A stretch of 64,000 nt of DNA from an uncultured Gammaproteobacteria bacterium (GTDB lineage: Bacteria; Pseudomonadota; Gammaproteobacteria; Eutrophobiales; Eutrophobiaceae): the NCBI GenBank assembly GCA_958295485.1, contig OY282354.1:2467417-2531416 (forward strand), in the 5' to 3' direction. A program made the position numbers and the translations under genes. Under the pieces are notes generated by a model. It saw nothing but the letters and a program-made list of their open reading frames with translations, did no database searches and was not told the origin of the DNA. Below, piece by piece: positions 53,717-63,308 of the stretch (its first letter is position 1; each line of letters begins with the position of its first letter).

Positions 53717-55107
53717 CCATCCATGCCCAGCATGTACCGATTTTCTTCGATATGGTTCTCAAATCGAGTGTATTGACCCAGAAATGCAAGTTTAACAGTC
53801 CCTATGGGGCCGTTACGTTGTTTGCCTATAATGATCTCAGCCAAGCCCTTATCGGCGCTGTCTTCATTATAAACCTCATCCCGGTAGATAAACGCGATAA
53901 CGTCGGAATCCTGCTCGATGGCCCCGGATTCGCGTAAATCCGACATGACAGGCCGTTTATTCGGTCGCTGTTCCAGGCTCCTGTTCAACTGTGATAAAGC
54001 GACGACCGGCACCTTCAACTCCTTGGCCATGGCTTTCAGGGAGCGGGAGATCTCGGAAATCTCAGTGGCCCGGTTCTCCGAGGTCCCCGGGATATGCATC
54101 AATTGAAGATAATCGATGATAACCAGGTCGAGTTGATATTCCCGGGAAATACGTCGGCACCTTGCCCTCAATTCCGCCGGTGTCAGGGCCGGCGTATCAT
54201 CTATGAACAGGTTGGCATCCTTTAAAATTTCAACCGCGGAAGTCAGGCGCGGCCAGTCATCATCATCCAATTTCCCGGTGCGAACCTTGTGCTGGTCTAT
54301 CCTCCCCAAGGACGACATCATACGCATGGCCAGCTGCTCGCCCGGCATTTCCATGCTGAACACGACGGCGGACAATTTTTCCTTTATCACGGCATGTTCG
54401 GCGATATTGATCGCGAAAGCCGTTTTCCCCATGGAGGGCCGCCCGGCGACGATGATCAGGTCGGACTGCTGTAGTCCCGCGGTGCGCTCATCAAAATCAT
54501 CAAATCCCGTGGCGACGCCGGTAATGGAGGTTTTCTTCCTGTACAACTCATCGATCCGGTCCAGGGTCACAACCAGGAGGTCTTTGATATTTTTATAGGT
54601 TCGTCTCCCCCGGGTCTCCTGCTCGGCAATTTCAAATACCTTTTGCTCGGCGAGATCCAGGATTTGTTCGCTGCTCTGCGCCCCCGGGTTAAAAACGGCG
54701 TCACTTATTTCCGTTGTGGCGGCAACCAGCTGCCTGAGAACCGACCGTTTTCGCACGATGTCCGCATAGGCGGCGATGTTGCTTGCGCTGGGGGTATTCT
54801 CCGCCAGCGCGGCCAGGCGGGCTAAACCACCCACTTCGTCCAGTTGCTGATGGGACTCCAGCCACTCCGCCACCGTGACCAGGTCAAACGGCTTTCCTTC
54901 TGCGTCCAGGGCGCTGATTGCCTTGAAAACAGTCCGGTGGTCCTGCCGGTAAAAATCATCCGCCTGTACCCGCTCGGCGACTTTTATCAATGCCTGGTTA
55001 TCCAGGAAAAGCCCGCCCAATACCGCTTGCTCGGCCTCGATGGAATGAGGCGGGAGCTTCAGGCTTGTTGTTTCCGGGTCAACCGCCGTATACGCAAATT
55101 CCGCCAT
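53713..55107 (-). CDS. dnaB: Replicative DNA helicase DnaB
   Basis: The product is about 464 residues. The N-terminal collar domain (P-P-H-S-I-E-A-E-Q-A-V-L-G-G) is followed by the RecA-like domain with Walker A G-R-P-S-M-G-K-T, Walker B V-I-I-D-Y-L-Q-L and the H4 region Q-L-N-R-S-L-E. It is the hexameric helicase of the replication fork. The frame begins at TTG 55143 inside rplI; ATG 55107, 19 bp after the rplI stop, is preferred. No intein is present. Confidence 0.97.
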   Translation of the reverse strand: MAEFAYTAVDPETTSLKLPPHSIEAEQAVLGGLFLDNQALIKVAERVQADDFYRQDHRTVFKAISALDAEGKPFDLVTVAEWLESHQQLDEVGGLARLAALAENTPSASNIAAYADIVRKRSVLRQLVAATTEISDAVFNPGAQSSEQILDLAEQKVFEIAEQETRGRRTYKNIKDLLVVTLDRIDELYRKKTSITGVATGFDDFDERTAGLQQSDLIIVAGRPSMGKTAFAINIAEHAVIKEKLSAVVFSMEMPGEQLAMRMMSSLGRIDQHKVRTGKLDDDDWPRLTSAVEILKDANLFIDDTPALTPAELRARCRRISREYQLDLVIIDYLQLMHIPGTSENRATEISEISRSLKAMAKELKVPVVALSQLNRSLEQRPNKRPVMSDLRESGAIEQDSDVIAFIYRDEVYNEDSADKGLAEIIIGKQRNGPIGTVKLAFLGQYTRFENHIEENRYMLGMDG

Positions 55108-55126
55108 GACGAGGGCCTGTGTTTCC

Positions 55127-55579
55127 CTAGCCGTCTTCCGCAATGACCATCAGCTTGATTTGGGCATCCACGTCCCCATGCAAATGCACGTCGACCTGGT
55201 ACTCACCCGGCTGCCTGAACGGTCCTTCCGGCAACCTGACTTCGTGTTTGGAGATTTCCACGCCGGCTTCGGTAACGGCGGCTGCAATATCGCCCGCGCC
55301 GACTGAGCCAAACAACTTGTCTTCGGAAGAGGTCTTTCTCGACAAGGTGACTTCCAGGGCATCGAGTTTCCTGGCCCGGGCCTGCGCCGTGGTCAAGGCA
55401 TCTGCCTCCGCTTTCTCCAGTTCGGCCTTTTGCGATTCAAATTTTTCCCGGTTTTCAGGGGTCGCCGGCACTGCCTTGCCGCCGGGGATTAGAAAATTCC
55501 TGCCATAGCCGGATTTAACACTGACCTGCTGTCCCGGCTCACCCAGTTTTCTTATTTCTTCAAGTAGTATTACTTCCAT
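55127..55579 (-). CDS. rplI: 50S ribosomal protein L9
   Basis: The 150 residues match L9. The N-terminal rRNA-binding domain reads M-E-V-I-L-L-E-E-I-R-K-L-G with G-Y-G-R-N-F-L-I-P-G-G-K-A. A long connecting helix (F-E-S-Q-K-A-E-L-E-K-A-E-A-D) and a C-terminal domain follow. It is third of the ribosomal genes in the rpsF operon, followed closely by dnaB. Confidence 0.98.
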   Translation of the reverse strand: MEVILLEEIRKLGEPGQQVSVKSGYGRNFLIPGGKAVPATPENREKFESQKAELEKAEADALTTAQARARKLDALEVTLSRKTSSEDKLFGSVGAGDIAAAVTEAGVEISKHEVRLPEGPFRQPGEYQVDVHLHGDVDAQIKLMVIAEDG

Positions 55580-55615
55580 TTTCCTGCCTCATAAAGTTGG
55601 ACGATCATAGCACAA

Positions 55616-56521
55616 TCATACACGCTTATCCGCGCTCTCGGTCGTCTTTCCCAGGCAGGCATTGGTAATGCCGGCGCCGGTTACGATCAATAAAATGATA
55701 CGGGGCGACAAAAAAAACGAGACATACATGATGATCAACCAGATCCTGGAAAACCCCTTGTTATGAATGTACCTGTGTATGCTTGACAGTCCCTGGTACA
55801 AGTAGAGGATCAGGACTATCACCAATACGTCCCTGAGCGCCAATGGCATATTATTTCCTATGAACAGCAAAGCAAATATCCCAAGCAATGTCGGGAATAC
55901 CAGGCTTCGGGGCAATTTCAGTGAATAGAACTCGTTCCTGAAACCGCCGGGATTGAACAAAATCGATTGCCACCAGCGCGACAGCAACACAGTCGTGATC
56001 AAACTGATGACGAAACCCGACAAAATGAACGTTGATATCAAAGGCTCGACAGTCTCGCGTATCTGCCCAAACTGTTGCGCCGTAAGCTCGGACGGCGCAT
56101 ATTCTTTCCAACGGTCAAACCAGGTCAACCACCATTCCCGGATGTAATCAAGGGTCGCGTGTATATAGGTGGCAAAGACGATACCCAATACGCCGGCGCC
56201 CAGGACTGACAGGCCCTGGGATTGCGTAGCCCTCAACACGCTTGAACAAATTATTACCGGCAACCAGACGAAAATCATGAGCGCCGCCGGGATAACCGGT
56301 TGGGCTTTCGCCATCATTGCAATCAGCGCAAGAAATAACAGGCTTCCCAGGGCAACCTGTAACCCAATGACGGGCCCTTTGCGTAAAGTGACCAGGCCTA
56401 TTGGGGCGCCACTGAGAAAATACGATAAAGGCGATACAAAAACAGATAATACGGTTAATACGCTTACCGTTAAAATCGAGTGGAAGCGACTCCTTAATAA
56501 GTAGTTGCCAAGTGCGCGCAT
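55616..56521 (-). CDS. DUF2232 family membrane protein
   Basis: The 301-residue hydrophobic protein has about eight membrane segments. The first starts about residue 15, and the second half contains L-P-R-S-L-V-F-P and G-L-S-S-I-H-R-Y-I-H-N-K. A membrane gene of this type between rpsR and rplI is a recurrent arrangement in several proteobacteria, which supports DUF2232 (YybS-like). The function is unknown; coupling to ribosomal genes may be regulatory only. There is a 36-bp gap to rplI. Confidence 0.8.
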   Translation of the reverse strand: MRALGNYLLRSRFHSILTVSVLTVLSVFVSPLSYFLSGAPIGLVTLRKGPVIGLQVALGSLLFLALIAMMAKAQPVIPAALMIFVWLPVIICSSVLRATQSQGLSVLGAGVLGIVFATYIHATLDYIREWWLTWFDRWKEYAPSELTAQQFGQIRETVEPLISTFILSGFVISLITTVLLSRWWQSILFNPGGFRNEFYSLKLPRSLVFPTLLGIFALLFIGNNMPLALRDVLVIVLILYLYQGLSSIHRYIHNKGFSRIWLIIMYVSFFLSPRIILLIVTGAGITNACLGKTTESADKRV

Positions 56522-56618
56522 GAGATTAACCAGCTGTCCAGGGATAAAGCCGCCGATGATATGGGTCTCGCCGGCAAGAAAATAATTCGGCTTTCCTCAG
56601 GATATGAATGCAGGATTT

Positions 56619-56843
56619 TTAATGTGTATCGTTATAAGGGATCAAAGCTAAATATCTCGCCCGTTTAATCGCTGTAGCCAGCTGCCGTTGGTATCTCGCT
56701 TTCGTGCCGGATATCCTGCTGGGCACAATTTTTCCTGTTTCCGTAATATAGGCTTTCAGCGTATTGATGTCCTTGTAATCAATTTCCTCAACGCCTTCGG
56801 CAGTAAATTTACAAAACCGCTTTCTTCTAAAATATCGCGCCAT
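56619..56843 (-). CDS. rpsR: 30S ribosomal protein S18
   Basis: The 74-residue protein starts [13 protein letters not shown] and contains [11 protein letters not shown] and [12 protein letters not shown], all diagnostic of S18. It pairs with S6 on the 30S platform. It follows rpsF by 23 bp; no priB lies between them, unlike E. coli. Confidence 0.98.
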   Translation of the reverse strand: MARYFRRKRFCKFTAEGVEEIDYKDINTLKAYITETGKIVPSRISGTKARYQRQLATAIKRARYLALIPYNDTH

Positions 56844-56866
56844 TCACTTCTCCTGAAATTTTCATG

Positions 56867-57259
56867 TTATTCGTCATCACCCGAAGAATCAGGCTCAACC
56901 GCTTTATCGTCGTACTCTCCATCTTCCTGCTTTGACGCCTCCTTGCTTTTCGCCAGGAGTGAAGGCTCCGTAATTGCCTTGTCTTTCCTGAAAACAAGCT
57001 CGCGGATAACGGCATCATTGAATCTGAATGCGTTGTTTAATTGATTTAACGTGGCTTGATCACACTCGATGTTCATCAAAACATAGTGCGCTTTTTGTAT
57101 TTTATTTATCGTATAAGCCAGCTGGCGCCGGCCCCAATCTTCCAGGCGGTGGACGGCGCCGTTGCCAGACTCGATCATGGAACGGTACCGCTCAATCATG
57201 TCAGGAACCTGCTCGCTCTGGTCCGGGTGCACCAGAAACACGATTTCATAATGTCTCAT
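56867..57259 (-). CDS. rpsF: 30S ribosomal protein S6
   Basis: The product is about 130 residues. The core [15 protein letters not shown] and the later [11 protein letters not shown] mark S6. The C-terminal 30 residues are acidic and Ser/Glu-rich (ending S-S-G-D-D-E), where E. coli S6 receives added glutamates. ATG 57259 is preferred over ATG 57265, two codons upstream. It is the first gene of the operon running to radA. Confidence 0.97.
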   Translation of the reverse strand: MRHYEIVFLVHPDQSEQVPDMIERYRSMIESGNGAVHRLEDWGRRQLAYTINKIQKAHYVLMNIECDQATLNQLNNAFRFNDAVIRELVFRKDKAITEPSLLAKSKEASKQEDGEYDDKAVEPDSSGDDE

Positions 57260-57323
57260 TGTCATATCCCCATGGGTTCAGCCTCCCGTCAATGCAGTGA
57301 GGCAAGGATTTTGGAAGACGTGC

Positions 57324-57352
57324 AGTTTATTGCAAAGCAATGACGGTTGCAA
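57324..57352 (-). promoter_or_regulatory. Possible sigma70 promoter of the rpsF operon
   Basis: On the minus strand TTGCAA (57352-57347) and TAAACT (57329-57324) are separated by exactly 17 bp, about 60 bp before rpsF. Each box matches the consensus at four of six positions. No terminator-like hairpin lies between it and the gene. The rest of the 57266-57494 gap contains GGTGAGGGC repeats near 57450-57480 and no gene. Confidence 0.35.
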
Positions 57353-57494
57353 ACGATAATGCGGGAGAGTAGTAGTTTTCGCTAACTTCTTTCCTTGCAG
57401 GGACAGGGGAACAGTTTGGGTAGCGGGAACCGGCGGCGGGAGAGGACCGGGGTGAGGGCCGGGGTGAGGGCCAGGGTGAGGAAGACAGTTTCTC

Positions 57495-58430
57495 TCAATA
57501 TAAGGCATAGCCAAAATTTGCCCGAAACAAATCGGAAAACGCCTGTTTGTCGAATTTGTGATTCTGGGTGCCCTGGGACTCGATCTTGATTTTCCCCATC
57601 AAGGAGGCGATCCTGCCGGTGGTCTCCCAGTCTTTATCATTCATCAATCCATGCAGCAGACCGGCCCGGTAGGCATCGCCGCAACCGGTAGGATCAACCA
57701 TTTGTTCAGCCTTGGCGGCGGGTATGTCGATTCGGCGCCCCCTGGCATGGATGATCGACCCTTTGGCGCCCTGGGTCACGATCAGCGTATCAACAAGGTC
57801 GGTGACCGTGCTGGTGGTCAATCCCGTCTTGCTTTCAACCAATTGCCACTCGTAATCATTAAAAACCAGCCACGTCGCATACTCGAAGCTTTGCAACAAC
57901 TCATCCCGGCCAAGCACTGTGACGTTTTGGCCGGGATCAAAAATAAACGGAATGCCCAACTCCGCAAATTGTTGCGCGTGCTGCAACATGCCCTCCTTGC
58001 CGTCCGGGGCAACGATGCCGATACTGATCCCTTCAGCCATCGAGACTTTATTCTGGTGTGAATGAGCTATGGCGCCCAATTGAAACGTCGTGACCTGGTT
58101 GTCATCCAGGTCGGTCGTGATAAAACATTGGGCAGTGAAAGTGCCATCTATGACTTTGATATAGCGCTGGTCGATGGCATTGTTTTCAAGCCATTCCCGG
58201 TAGGCGGCAAAGTCGTCGCCCACCGTCCCCATGGGCGCGCAATCCGCCCCCAACAATTTCATGTTGTAAGCAATGTTGCCGCCGCAGCCGCCAAACTCCC
58301 GTTTCATGTCAGGCACGACGAAACAAACATTCAGCATATGTATTTTTTCTGGCAGAATATGATTCTTGAAGTAATCCGGAAATACCATGATAGTGTCATA
58401 GGCAAAAGAGCCGCAGATAAGCGCAGTCAT
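57495..58430 (-). CDS. PfkB family carbohydrate/nucleoside kinase
   Basis: The 311-residue ribokinase-fold protein has the N-terminal G-G-C-G-G-N-I-A-Y-N substrate motif and the C-terminal signature D-P-T-G-C-G-D-A-Y-R-A-G with the catalytic Asp and anion hole. Its substrate loop (F-G-G-C-G-G-N-I-A) and length fit bacterial adenosine kinase-like members, but ribokinase-type activity on another substrate is possible. Cytosolic. It diverges from the LOG-family gene across about 58 bp. It has no operon partner visible. Confidence 0.88.
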   Translation of the reverse strand: MTALICGSFAYDTIMVFPDYFKNHILPEKIHMLNVCFVVPDMKREFGGCGGNIAYNMKLLGADCAPMGTVGDDFAAYREWLENNAIDQRYIKVIDGTFTAQCFITTDLDDNQVTTFQLGAIAHSHQNKVSMAEGISIGIVAPDGKEGMLQHAQQFAELGIPFIFDPGQNVTVLGRDELLQSFEYATWLVFNDYEWQLVESKTGLTTSTVTDLVDTLIVTQGAKGSIIHARGRRIDIPAAKAEQMVDPTGCGDAYRAGLLHGLMNDKDWETTGRIASLMGKIKIESQGTQNHKFDKQAFSDLFRANFGYALY

Positions 58431-58488
58431 GGGGTTTGCATCACGCGGTTGGCATGTTCAGGAAAATGAACGGCATATTATACAGAGA

Positions 58489-59061
58489 ATGAAAAATAAC
58501 AGGATATGTATATTTGCCGGCTCCAATACCGGCGCCGAACCTGCATACGTCAACGCGGCAAAGGAGCTGGGCGCCGAATTAAGCAGGCGCGGCATCGGCC
58601 TTGTTTACGGCGGCGCCAAAATCGGACTCATGGGCGCGGTCGCGGAGGCGGCGTTGGCCGGGGGCGGCGAGGTGACCGGGGTAGTTCCGAATTTTTTAGT
58701 CGAAAAAGACCTGGCGCATGAGCAGCTATCGAACCTGTATATCGTCAATTCCATGCATGAACGAAAGACCATGATGTCCCAGCTTGCCGATGGCTTTGTC
58801 GCCCTGCCCGGCGGCCTCGGCACCTTCGAAGAGATATTGGAAGCATTGACTTGGGCGCAATTAGGACTGCATGGGAAACCGTGCGCGCTGCTGAACGTCC
58901 ACGAGTATTTCGCTCAACTCCTGAACTTCCTGGACCACGCCGTCGAGGAACGCTTCCTGAAATCCGCGCATCGCGACATGTTGATAGTCGGAACAACTGC
59001 AAAATCCATATTGGACGCGATTGAAGCCTACGAACCCGCATACGGCGACAAGTGGCTGTAG
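58489..59061 (+). CDS. LOG family protein (TIGR00730 Rossmann fold)
   Basis: The product is about 190 residues. The N-terminal strand is R-I-C-I-F-A-G-S-N-T-G, and the signature P-G-G-L-G-T-F-E-E-I-L-E-A-L-T-W lies near residue 105, with catalytic R in H-E-R-K. Such proteins are nucleoside 5'-monophosphate phosphoribohydrolases, releasing the base from cytokinin nucleotides or purine nucleotides. The true substrate is unknown. The frame begins at ATG 58429, but ATG 58489 fits the family start and has an AGAGA site. Confidence 0.9.
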   Translation: MKNNRICIFAGSNTGAEPAYVNAAKELGAELSRRGIGLVYGGAKIGLMGAVAEAALAGGGEVTGVVPNFLVEKDLAHEQLSNLYIVNSMHERKTMMSQLADGFVALPGGLGTFEEILEALTWAQLGLHGKPCALLNVHEYFAQLLNFLDHAVEERFLKSAHRDMLIVGTTAKSILDAIEAYEPAYGDKWL

Positions 59062-59164
59062 ATTCCGGTTCGTCGGCCTATCGCTCAGCGTGTTTCGTCC
59101 GGCGCAAACAGACAGCCGGATGAAGTTATCCGGCAGCGAGGGCATGTTCTTTTCCTGTCACCCG

Positions 59165-59508
59165 CAGTTTTGCCTGGGATAAAGTCAGTAAATCCTGCTG
59201 GCCGGGCTCAGCGTCGCTGGTCTCGAAGCCAGGCGCGGAAATCCGCCTCGCCCTCGCATTGGAGCAAAGCGTCCGTCACCGCGTCGTCGCTTACTCCCGT
59301 CAAGTCCAAGTCCCTGGCATCGAGGGCATGTTCCGCAGTTTTGTCTGGGATAAAACCAGTAAATCCCGCTGGCGGGGATCAGCGTCGCTGGTCTCGAAGC
59401 CAGGCGCGGAAATCCGCCTCGCCCTCGCATTGAAGCAAAGCATCCGTCACCGCTTCGTCGCTTACGCCCGTCAAGTTCAGGTCTCCGGCATCGATCCCCA
59501 GAACCTTG
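59165..59508. repeat. 171-bp tandem duplication of the 3' end of the Uma2 gene
   Basis: The segment CAGCGTCGCTGG at 59209 recurs at 59380, a 171-bp period (57 codons). On the minus strand the downstream copy still encodes D-L-D-L-T-G-V-S-D-D-A-V-T-D-A-L-L and an identical last stretch up to the same stop. It has no start and is a non-functional extra tail. It occupies most of the 59062-59378 gap. Confidence 0.85.
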
Positions 59509-60362
59509 CCTATGAGCATTTTCATGGTCTCGGCGCGCGCCTCGGCGCGTCCCTCGGCGTACCCCTCGGCTTGTCCTTTCGCGCGCCCTTCCTCCCGTTG
59601 ACTGTGAAGCCAGGGCGTGTCGTCAGGGTCAGTGCCTTCCCGCTCGCCCAAGGTTCGGCCTACCCGTTTCAGCACCTGACTGACCGACGCCGATAACACC
59701 GGCTCGTTCAAAGCCGTATGAATCTCCAAAGCCGTCCAGCCCGGAAACGCCTGACTCACCGGCGCCGGCCGGTATGCGCCACCCTGCAACAGGTGAATCA
59801 CTAACCCCGGCCGCCGCCCCGCCGGCCGACTCGGCGACGCCGCCTCCGGTACATCTACCCATACCTCCGGGAAACCCCACTGCTCATACAGCCCCAGCTT
59901 GCCCCGGCGGACGTCCGTCGTGTTGTCCACCTCCACTACTACATCGGGAAAATCATGCCGGCCTATCACCAGGCCCGCCGCCTCCGGCAGCCGCGCCTGG
60001 ACCGGATGCAGGTATACCGACTGGTCTGCCTGCAGGATGCGCCGCCGCCGGCCCTGGCTGTCGTGCAACTCCAGGTCCATGGAACCGTAGCAACGAATAG
60101 GCGAGCCGCGCAACGCCGCGATCACTGCGTATAGTTCCACCAGGCAATGCGAAGGGTGTTCATGGGCAATGCCGGTGGGTTCGCGCACTACCCAGGCAAT
60201 CTCGGTATCGGCATCCCAATACTCCAGGCGGCCATCGTACATGTCGATGTCCCCACGCTTTATCGTGATTGGCCGGCAACCGGGAAATTCCGGCGGCGGC
60301 GCGGGTTGTGGGAACGGCTGCGCTTGGGGTTGCGTCGTCGTGGACTCTGGCTGAAGTTTCAT
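59379..60362 (-). CDS. Uma2/DUF820 family (PD-(D/E)XK-like) protein
   Basis: The 327-residue protein has a nuclease-like core at about 30-190 with the motif F-P-D-V-V-V-E-V-D...R-G-K-L-G-L-Y-E-Q-W-G-F-P-E-V-W-V-D, the D-E-K pattern of Uma2 endonuclease-fold proteins. A charged Gly/Arg/Glu-Ala repeat (R-A-K-G-Q-A-E-G-Y-A-E-G-R-A-E) then leads to a C-terminal helical domain. A function is not established for this widespread family; an endonuclease is suggested only by fold. ATG 60362 has a strong AAAGGAGGT site six bases upstream. Its C-terminal region is duplicated just downstream. Confidence 0.82.
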   Translation of the reverse strand: MKLQPESTTTQPQAQPFPQPAPPPEFPGCRPITIKRGDIDMYDGRLEYWDADTEIAWVVREPTGIAHEHPSHCLVELYAVIAALRGSPIRCYGSMDLELHDSQGRRRRILQADQSVYLHPVQARLPEAAGLVIGRHDFPDVVVEVDNTTDVRRGKLGLYEQWGFPEVWVDVPEAASPSRPAGRRPGLVIHLLQGGAYRPAPVSQAFPGWTALEIHTALNEPVLSASVSQVLKRVGRTLGEREGTDPDDTPWLHSQREEGRAKGQAEGYAEGRAEARAETMKMLIGKVLGIDAGDLNLTGVSDEAVTDALLQCEGEADFRAWLRDQRR

Positions 60363-60690
60363 TTCGGACCTCCTTTTTCTGTGTCTGTAATGCAGGGCTA
60401 TTTCGAGATCACCGTCAGGGGCGCTTCTCCACCATTTTTGCCTGCTCTTGCAGGGACGGGTTTCAAATCCGTCCCTGCTATGGGTTTGACCCGATTTTGG
60501 AATGGCCCTGGCGTCTGTGATGATTTCGTGCCTGGGTGGCCAACTCCCTGCGACCTCGGACTGAACGATAACAGAAGCGGCGTTTGGGTCAAGCGCTTTT
60601 TCCCCATCTTATCAATGATGGACTCGTTCAGGGCATCCCTGTTTGCGCCTTGATTTGTAGTTCGGGTTCAATTGTTGTTCAATACCCGTC
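60363..60690. other. Intergenic region with a small hairpin repeat
   Basis: The gap between Uma2 and dapE holds no convincing gene. GCAGGGACGG (60450-60459) is the exact inverse of CCGTCCCTGC (60469-60478), a 10-bp hairpin with a 9-nt loop, probably a dispersed palindromic repeat. The 5' part carries the Uma2 ribosome-binding site. Confidence 0.5.
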
Positions 60691-61812
60691 ATGACGCTTG
60701 CGCTGACCAAAGACCTCATTTCCAGGCCATCGGTGACCCCGGATGACGCCGGCTGCCAGCAATTGATTGCCGAGCGCCTGGAAAAGTCCGGCTTCAAGGT
60801 CACCCACCTGCCCCGCGAAGACGTGGATAATCTTTGGGCTACCCACGGCGAGGGCAGCCCGGTCTTTACTTTCCTGGGACATACGGACGTGGTGCCCGGC
60901 GGCGCGGAAACGGACTGGGACTCCGCGCCGTTCCAGCCGGAAGAGCGGAACGGCTATTTATACGGCCGCGGCGCCGCTGACATGAAAGGCAGCGTGGCCG
61001 CCATGGTTACCGCCATGGAACGGTTTATCGCAACCAACGGCGCGCGCCGCGGGACCATCAGCATATTGTTGACCAGTGATGAAGAAGGGATTGCGGTGAA
61101 CGGCACGAAAAAAGTGTTGGAGCACCTAAAAGATAATAATGTGAAAATCGACTGGTGCCTGGTGGGCGAGCCTTCGAGCCGTGACGCGATCGGCGATACC
61201 ATCAAGAACGGCCGGCGCGGATCATTATCGGGTGTGCTTACCGTCTCCGGCGTCCAGGGACACGTGGCTTACCCGGCATTGGCAAAAAATCCCATCCACT
61301 TGGTCAGCCCGGCCCTGGCGGAATTATGCCGGCGGGTCTGGGACGAAGGCGATGCCCATTACTCCCCCACCAGCTTCCAGGTTTCCAACATACAAGCCGG
61401 GACCGGCGCCGAGAACGTCATACCAGCCTCCATACAAATCAGTTTCAACCTGCGATTTTCCAATGAATGGACTGAGCAAACACTCAAGGAAGAGATTGAA
61501 CGGGTATTGCAACAACATGAATTAGACTACGCCTTGGCGTGGCGCCCGTGCAGTCAACCCTTTTTAACGAAGTCCGGAAAGCTGCTGGAGACCGTCCGGC
61601 GCGTGGTCGCCGACATAACCAACGTGACGCCGGAGGTCTCCACGGCCGGCGGCACTTCCGATGGTCGCTTCATCGCGCCCACGGGCGCCGAGGTGGTAGA
61701 GCTGGGCCCCGTGAACGCCACCATTCACAAAGTCAACGAACGCGTCCGCATCGCCGACCTGGAAACCCTGTCAACCATGTATGAAGCCATACTAAAACGG
61801 CTGATGACCTGA
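60691..61812 (+). CDS. dapE: Succinyl-diaminopimelate desuccinylase
   Basis: The 373 residues fit DapE. Di-zinc ligands and motifs are visible: L-G-H-T-D-V-V-P-G-G, G-R-G-A-A-D-M-K-G, S-D-E-E-G, the dimerisation G-H-V-A-Y-P region and the late A-T-I-H-K-V-N-E-R. It hydrolyses N-succinyl-LL-diaminopimelate in lysine and peptidoglycan biosynthesis. It is convergent with aceA. The intervening 61813-61960 gap carries the GGGCAACC...GGTTGCCC hairpin (61857-61878). Confidence 0.96.
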   Translation: MTLALTKDLISRPSVTPDDAGCQQLIAERLEKSGFKVTHLPREDVDNLWATHGEGSPVFTFLGHTDVVPGGAETDWDSAPFQPEERNGYLYGRGAADMKGSVAAMVTAMERFIATNGARRGTISILLTSDEEGIAVNGTKKVLEHLKDNNVKIDWCLVGEPSSRDAIGDTIKNGRRGSLSGVLTVSGVQGHVAYPALAKNPIHLVSPALAELCRRVWDEGDAHYSPTSFQVSNIQAGTGAENVIPASIQISFNLRFSNEWTEQTLKEEIERVLQQHELDYALAWRPCSQPFLTKSGKLLETVRRVVADITNVTPEVSTAGGTSDGRFIAPTGAEVVELGPVNATIHKVNERVRIADLETLSTMYEAILKRLMT

Positions 61813-61960
61813 CAGAAGCCAAAAAATAATTGGCGGCCGGCGCATACCGGGGGTCAGGGCAACCACAGGGGGTTGCCCCTACGGGTCAGCGCCGGTGGCG
61901 GCGCTGGGGCTTTTGCGACACCTTCTCCTGGGGAGAGTGTGGGGGGAAGTCGAGGCGTTC

Positions 61961-63250
61961 TCAGTTGTTGACTGCTTTGTCAAACTGCTCTTCTTCGGTG
62001 GAGCCGGTCAGGGCCGTCACCGATGATTTGCCGCCCTGGATGACGGAGGTCACGTCATCGAAGTAACCGGCGCCTACTTCCTGCTGATGGGATGCAAACG
62101 TATAACCGCGTTTCGCCGCGGCGAACTCCGGTTCTTGTATCATCTCCACGTAGGCGGTCATTCCCCTCTGCGTATAGTTATGCGCGAGATCAAACATGTG
62201 GTACCACATGTTGTGGATCCCCGCCAGGGTAATGAACTGGTATTTATAACCCATGGCGCCCAGTTCACGCTGGAATTTGGCTATGGTCAAATCATCCAGG
62301 TTCTTCTTCCAGTTAAAAGAAGGCGAACAATTGTAGGCCAGCAACTGTCCGGGATATTCCTTGTGTATGGCTTCGGCAAAACGCCTGGCTTCACCCAGGT
62401 CCGGAACCGCCGTCTCGCACCAGAGCAAGTCCGCATAAGGCGCGTAGGACAGGCCCCGGTCAATCGCCTGGTCAAGTCCTGGTTTTGTGACAAAAAATCC
62501 CTCTGAGGTTCGCTCACCGGTGACGAAACGTTGGTCCCGCTCATCCACGTCGGAGGTCAACAACGCGGCGGCGTTGGCATCAGTCCTTGCCAGGACGATG
62601 GTGGGCACTGCCATGATGTCCGCTGCTAATCGCGCCGCCGACAGCTTGTGGATCGCTTCCTGGGTGGGCACCAATACTTTGCCGCCCATGTGTCCGCATT
62701 TCTTGACGGACGCAAGCTGATCTTCAAAATGCACGCCGGCGGCGCCGGCTTCAATCATGCCCTTCATCAATTCAAAGGCATTCAGCACGCCGCCAAAACC
62801 GGCTTCCGCATCGGCGACAATCGGCGCAAAGTAATCAACGTCGCCGCTACCCCTGGCGCACTGGATTTCATCAGCCCGCTTGAAGGCATTGTTGATACGC
62901 CGCACCACGGTGGGAACGGAATCCACCGCATAAAGCGACTGGTCCGGATACATGGTCTCCGAGGTGTTGCCGTCGGCCGCCACCTGCCAGCCTGACAGGT
63001 AGATGGCCTTTACCCCGGCCTTCACCTGCTGAACAGCCTGGCCGCCGGTGACTGCGCCCAGGCTGTTTATGTAATCTTCATCATTGACTAATCGCCACAA
63101 CTTCTCGGCGCCTTTTTTAGCCAGGGTATGCTCAATCTGCACGGAACCCCGCAACCTGACCACGTCACCCGCGCCATAATCCCGTTTGACGTTCTTCCAG
63201 CGTGGATTCTCCGCCCAGTCCTGCTCCAATTGTTTCACATCAGTACCCAT
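61961..63250 (-). CDS. aceA: Isocitrate lyase
   Basis: The product is about 429 residues. The catalytic [10 protein letters not shown] motif, the metal-binding A-D-A-E-A-G-F-G-G and N-C-S-P-S-F-N-W are all present. It splits isocitrate to glyoxylate and succinate, for growth on C2 compounds or fatty acids, and could also serve glyoxylate regeneration in a methylotroph. The frame extends to ATG 63313, but ATG 63250 (M-G-T-D-V-K-Q-L) has GGAGAG at good distance and fits the family length. No malate synthase is in the window. Confidence 0.95.
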   Translation of the reverse strand: MGTDVKQLEQDWAENPRWKNVKRDYGAGDVVRLRGSVQIEHTLAKKGAEKLWRLVNDEDYINSLGAVTGGQAVQQVKAGVKAIYLSGWQVAADGNTSETMYPDQSLYAVDSVPTVVRRINNAFKRADEIQCARGSGDVDYFAPIVADAEAGFGGVLNAFELMKGMIEAGAAGVHFEDQLASVKKCGHMGGKVLVPTQEAIHKLSAARLAADIMAVPTIVLARTDANAAALLTSDVDERDQRFVTGERTSEGFFVTKPGLDQAIDRGLSYAPYADLLWCETAVPDLGEARRFAEAIHKEYPGQLLAYNCSPSFNWKKNLDDLTIAKFQRELGAMGYKYQFITLAGIHNMWYHMFDLAHNYTQRGMTAYVEMIQEPEFAAAKRGYTFASHQQEVGAGYFDDVTSVIQGGKSSVTALTGSTEEEQFDKAVNN

Positions 63251-63308
63251 TTTCAATCTCTCCAGCATAGAGTAATAAAAAATATCTTTACCGCAACTCG
63301 CGCAACAA

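Noticed and set aside
59185..59433. Frames on both strands over the duplicated Uma2 tail
   Set aside because: They translate the 171-bp duplication in the wrong frame; the correct frame has no start and is recorded as a repeat.
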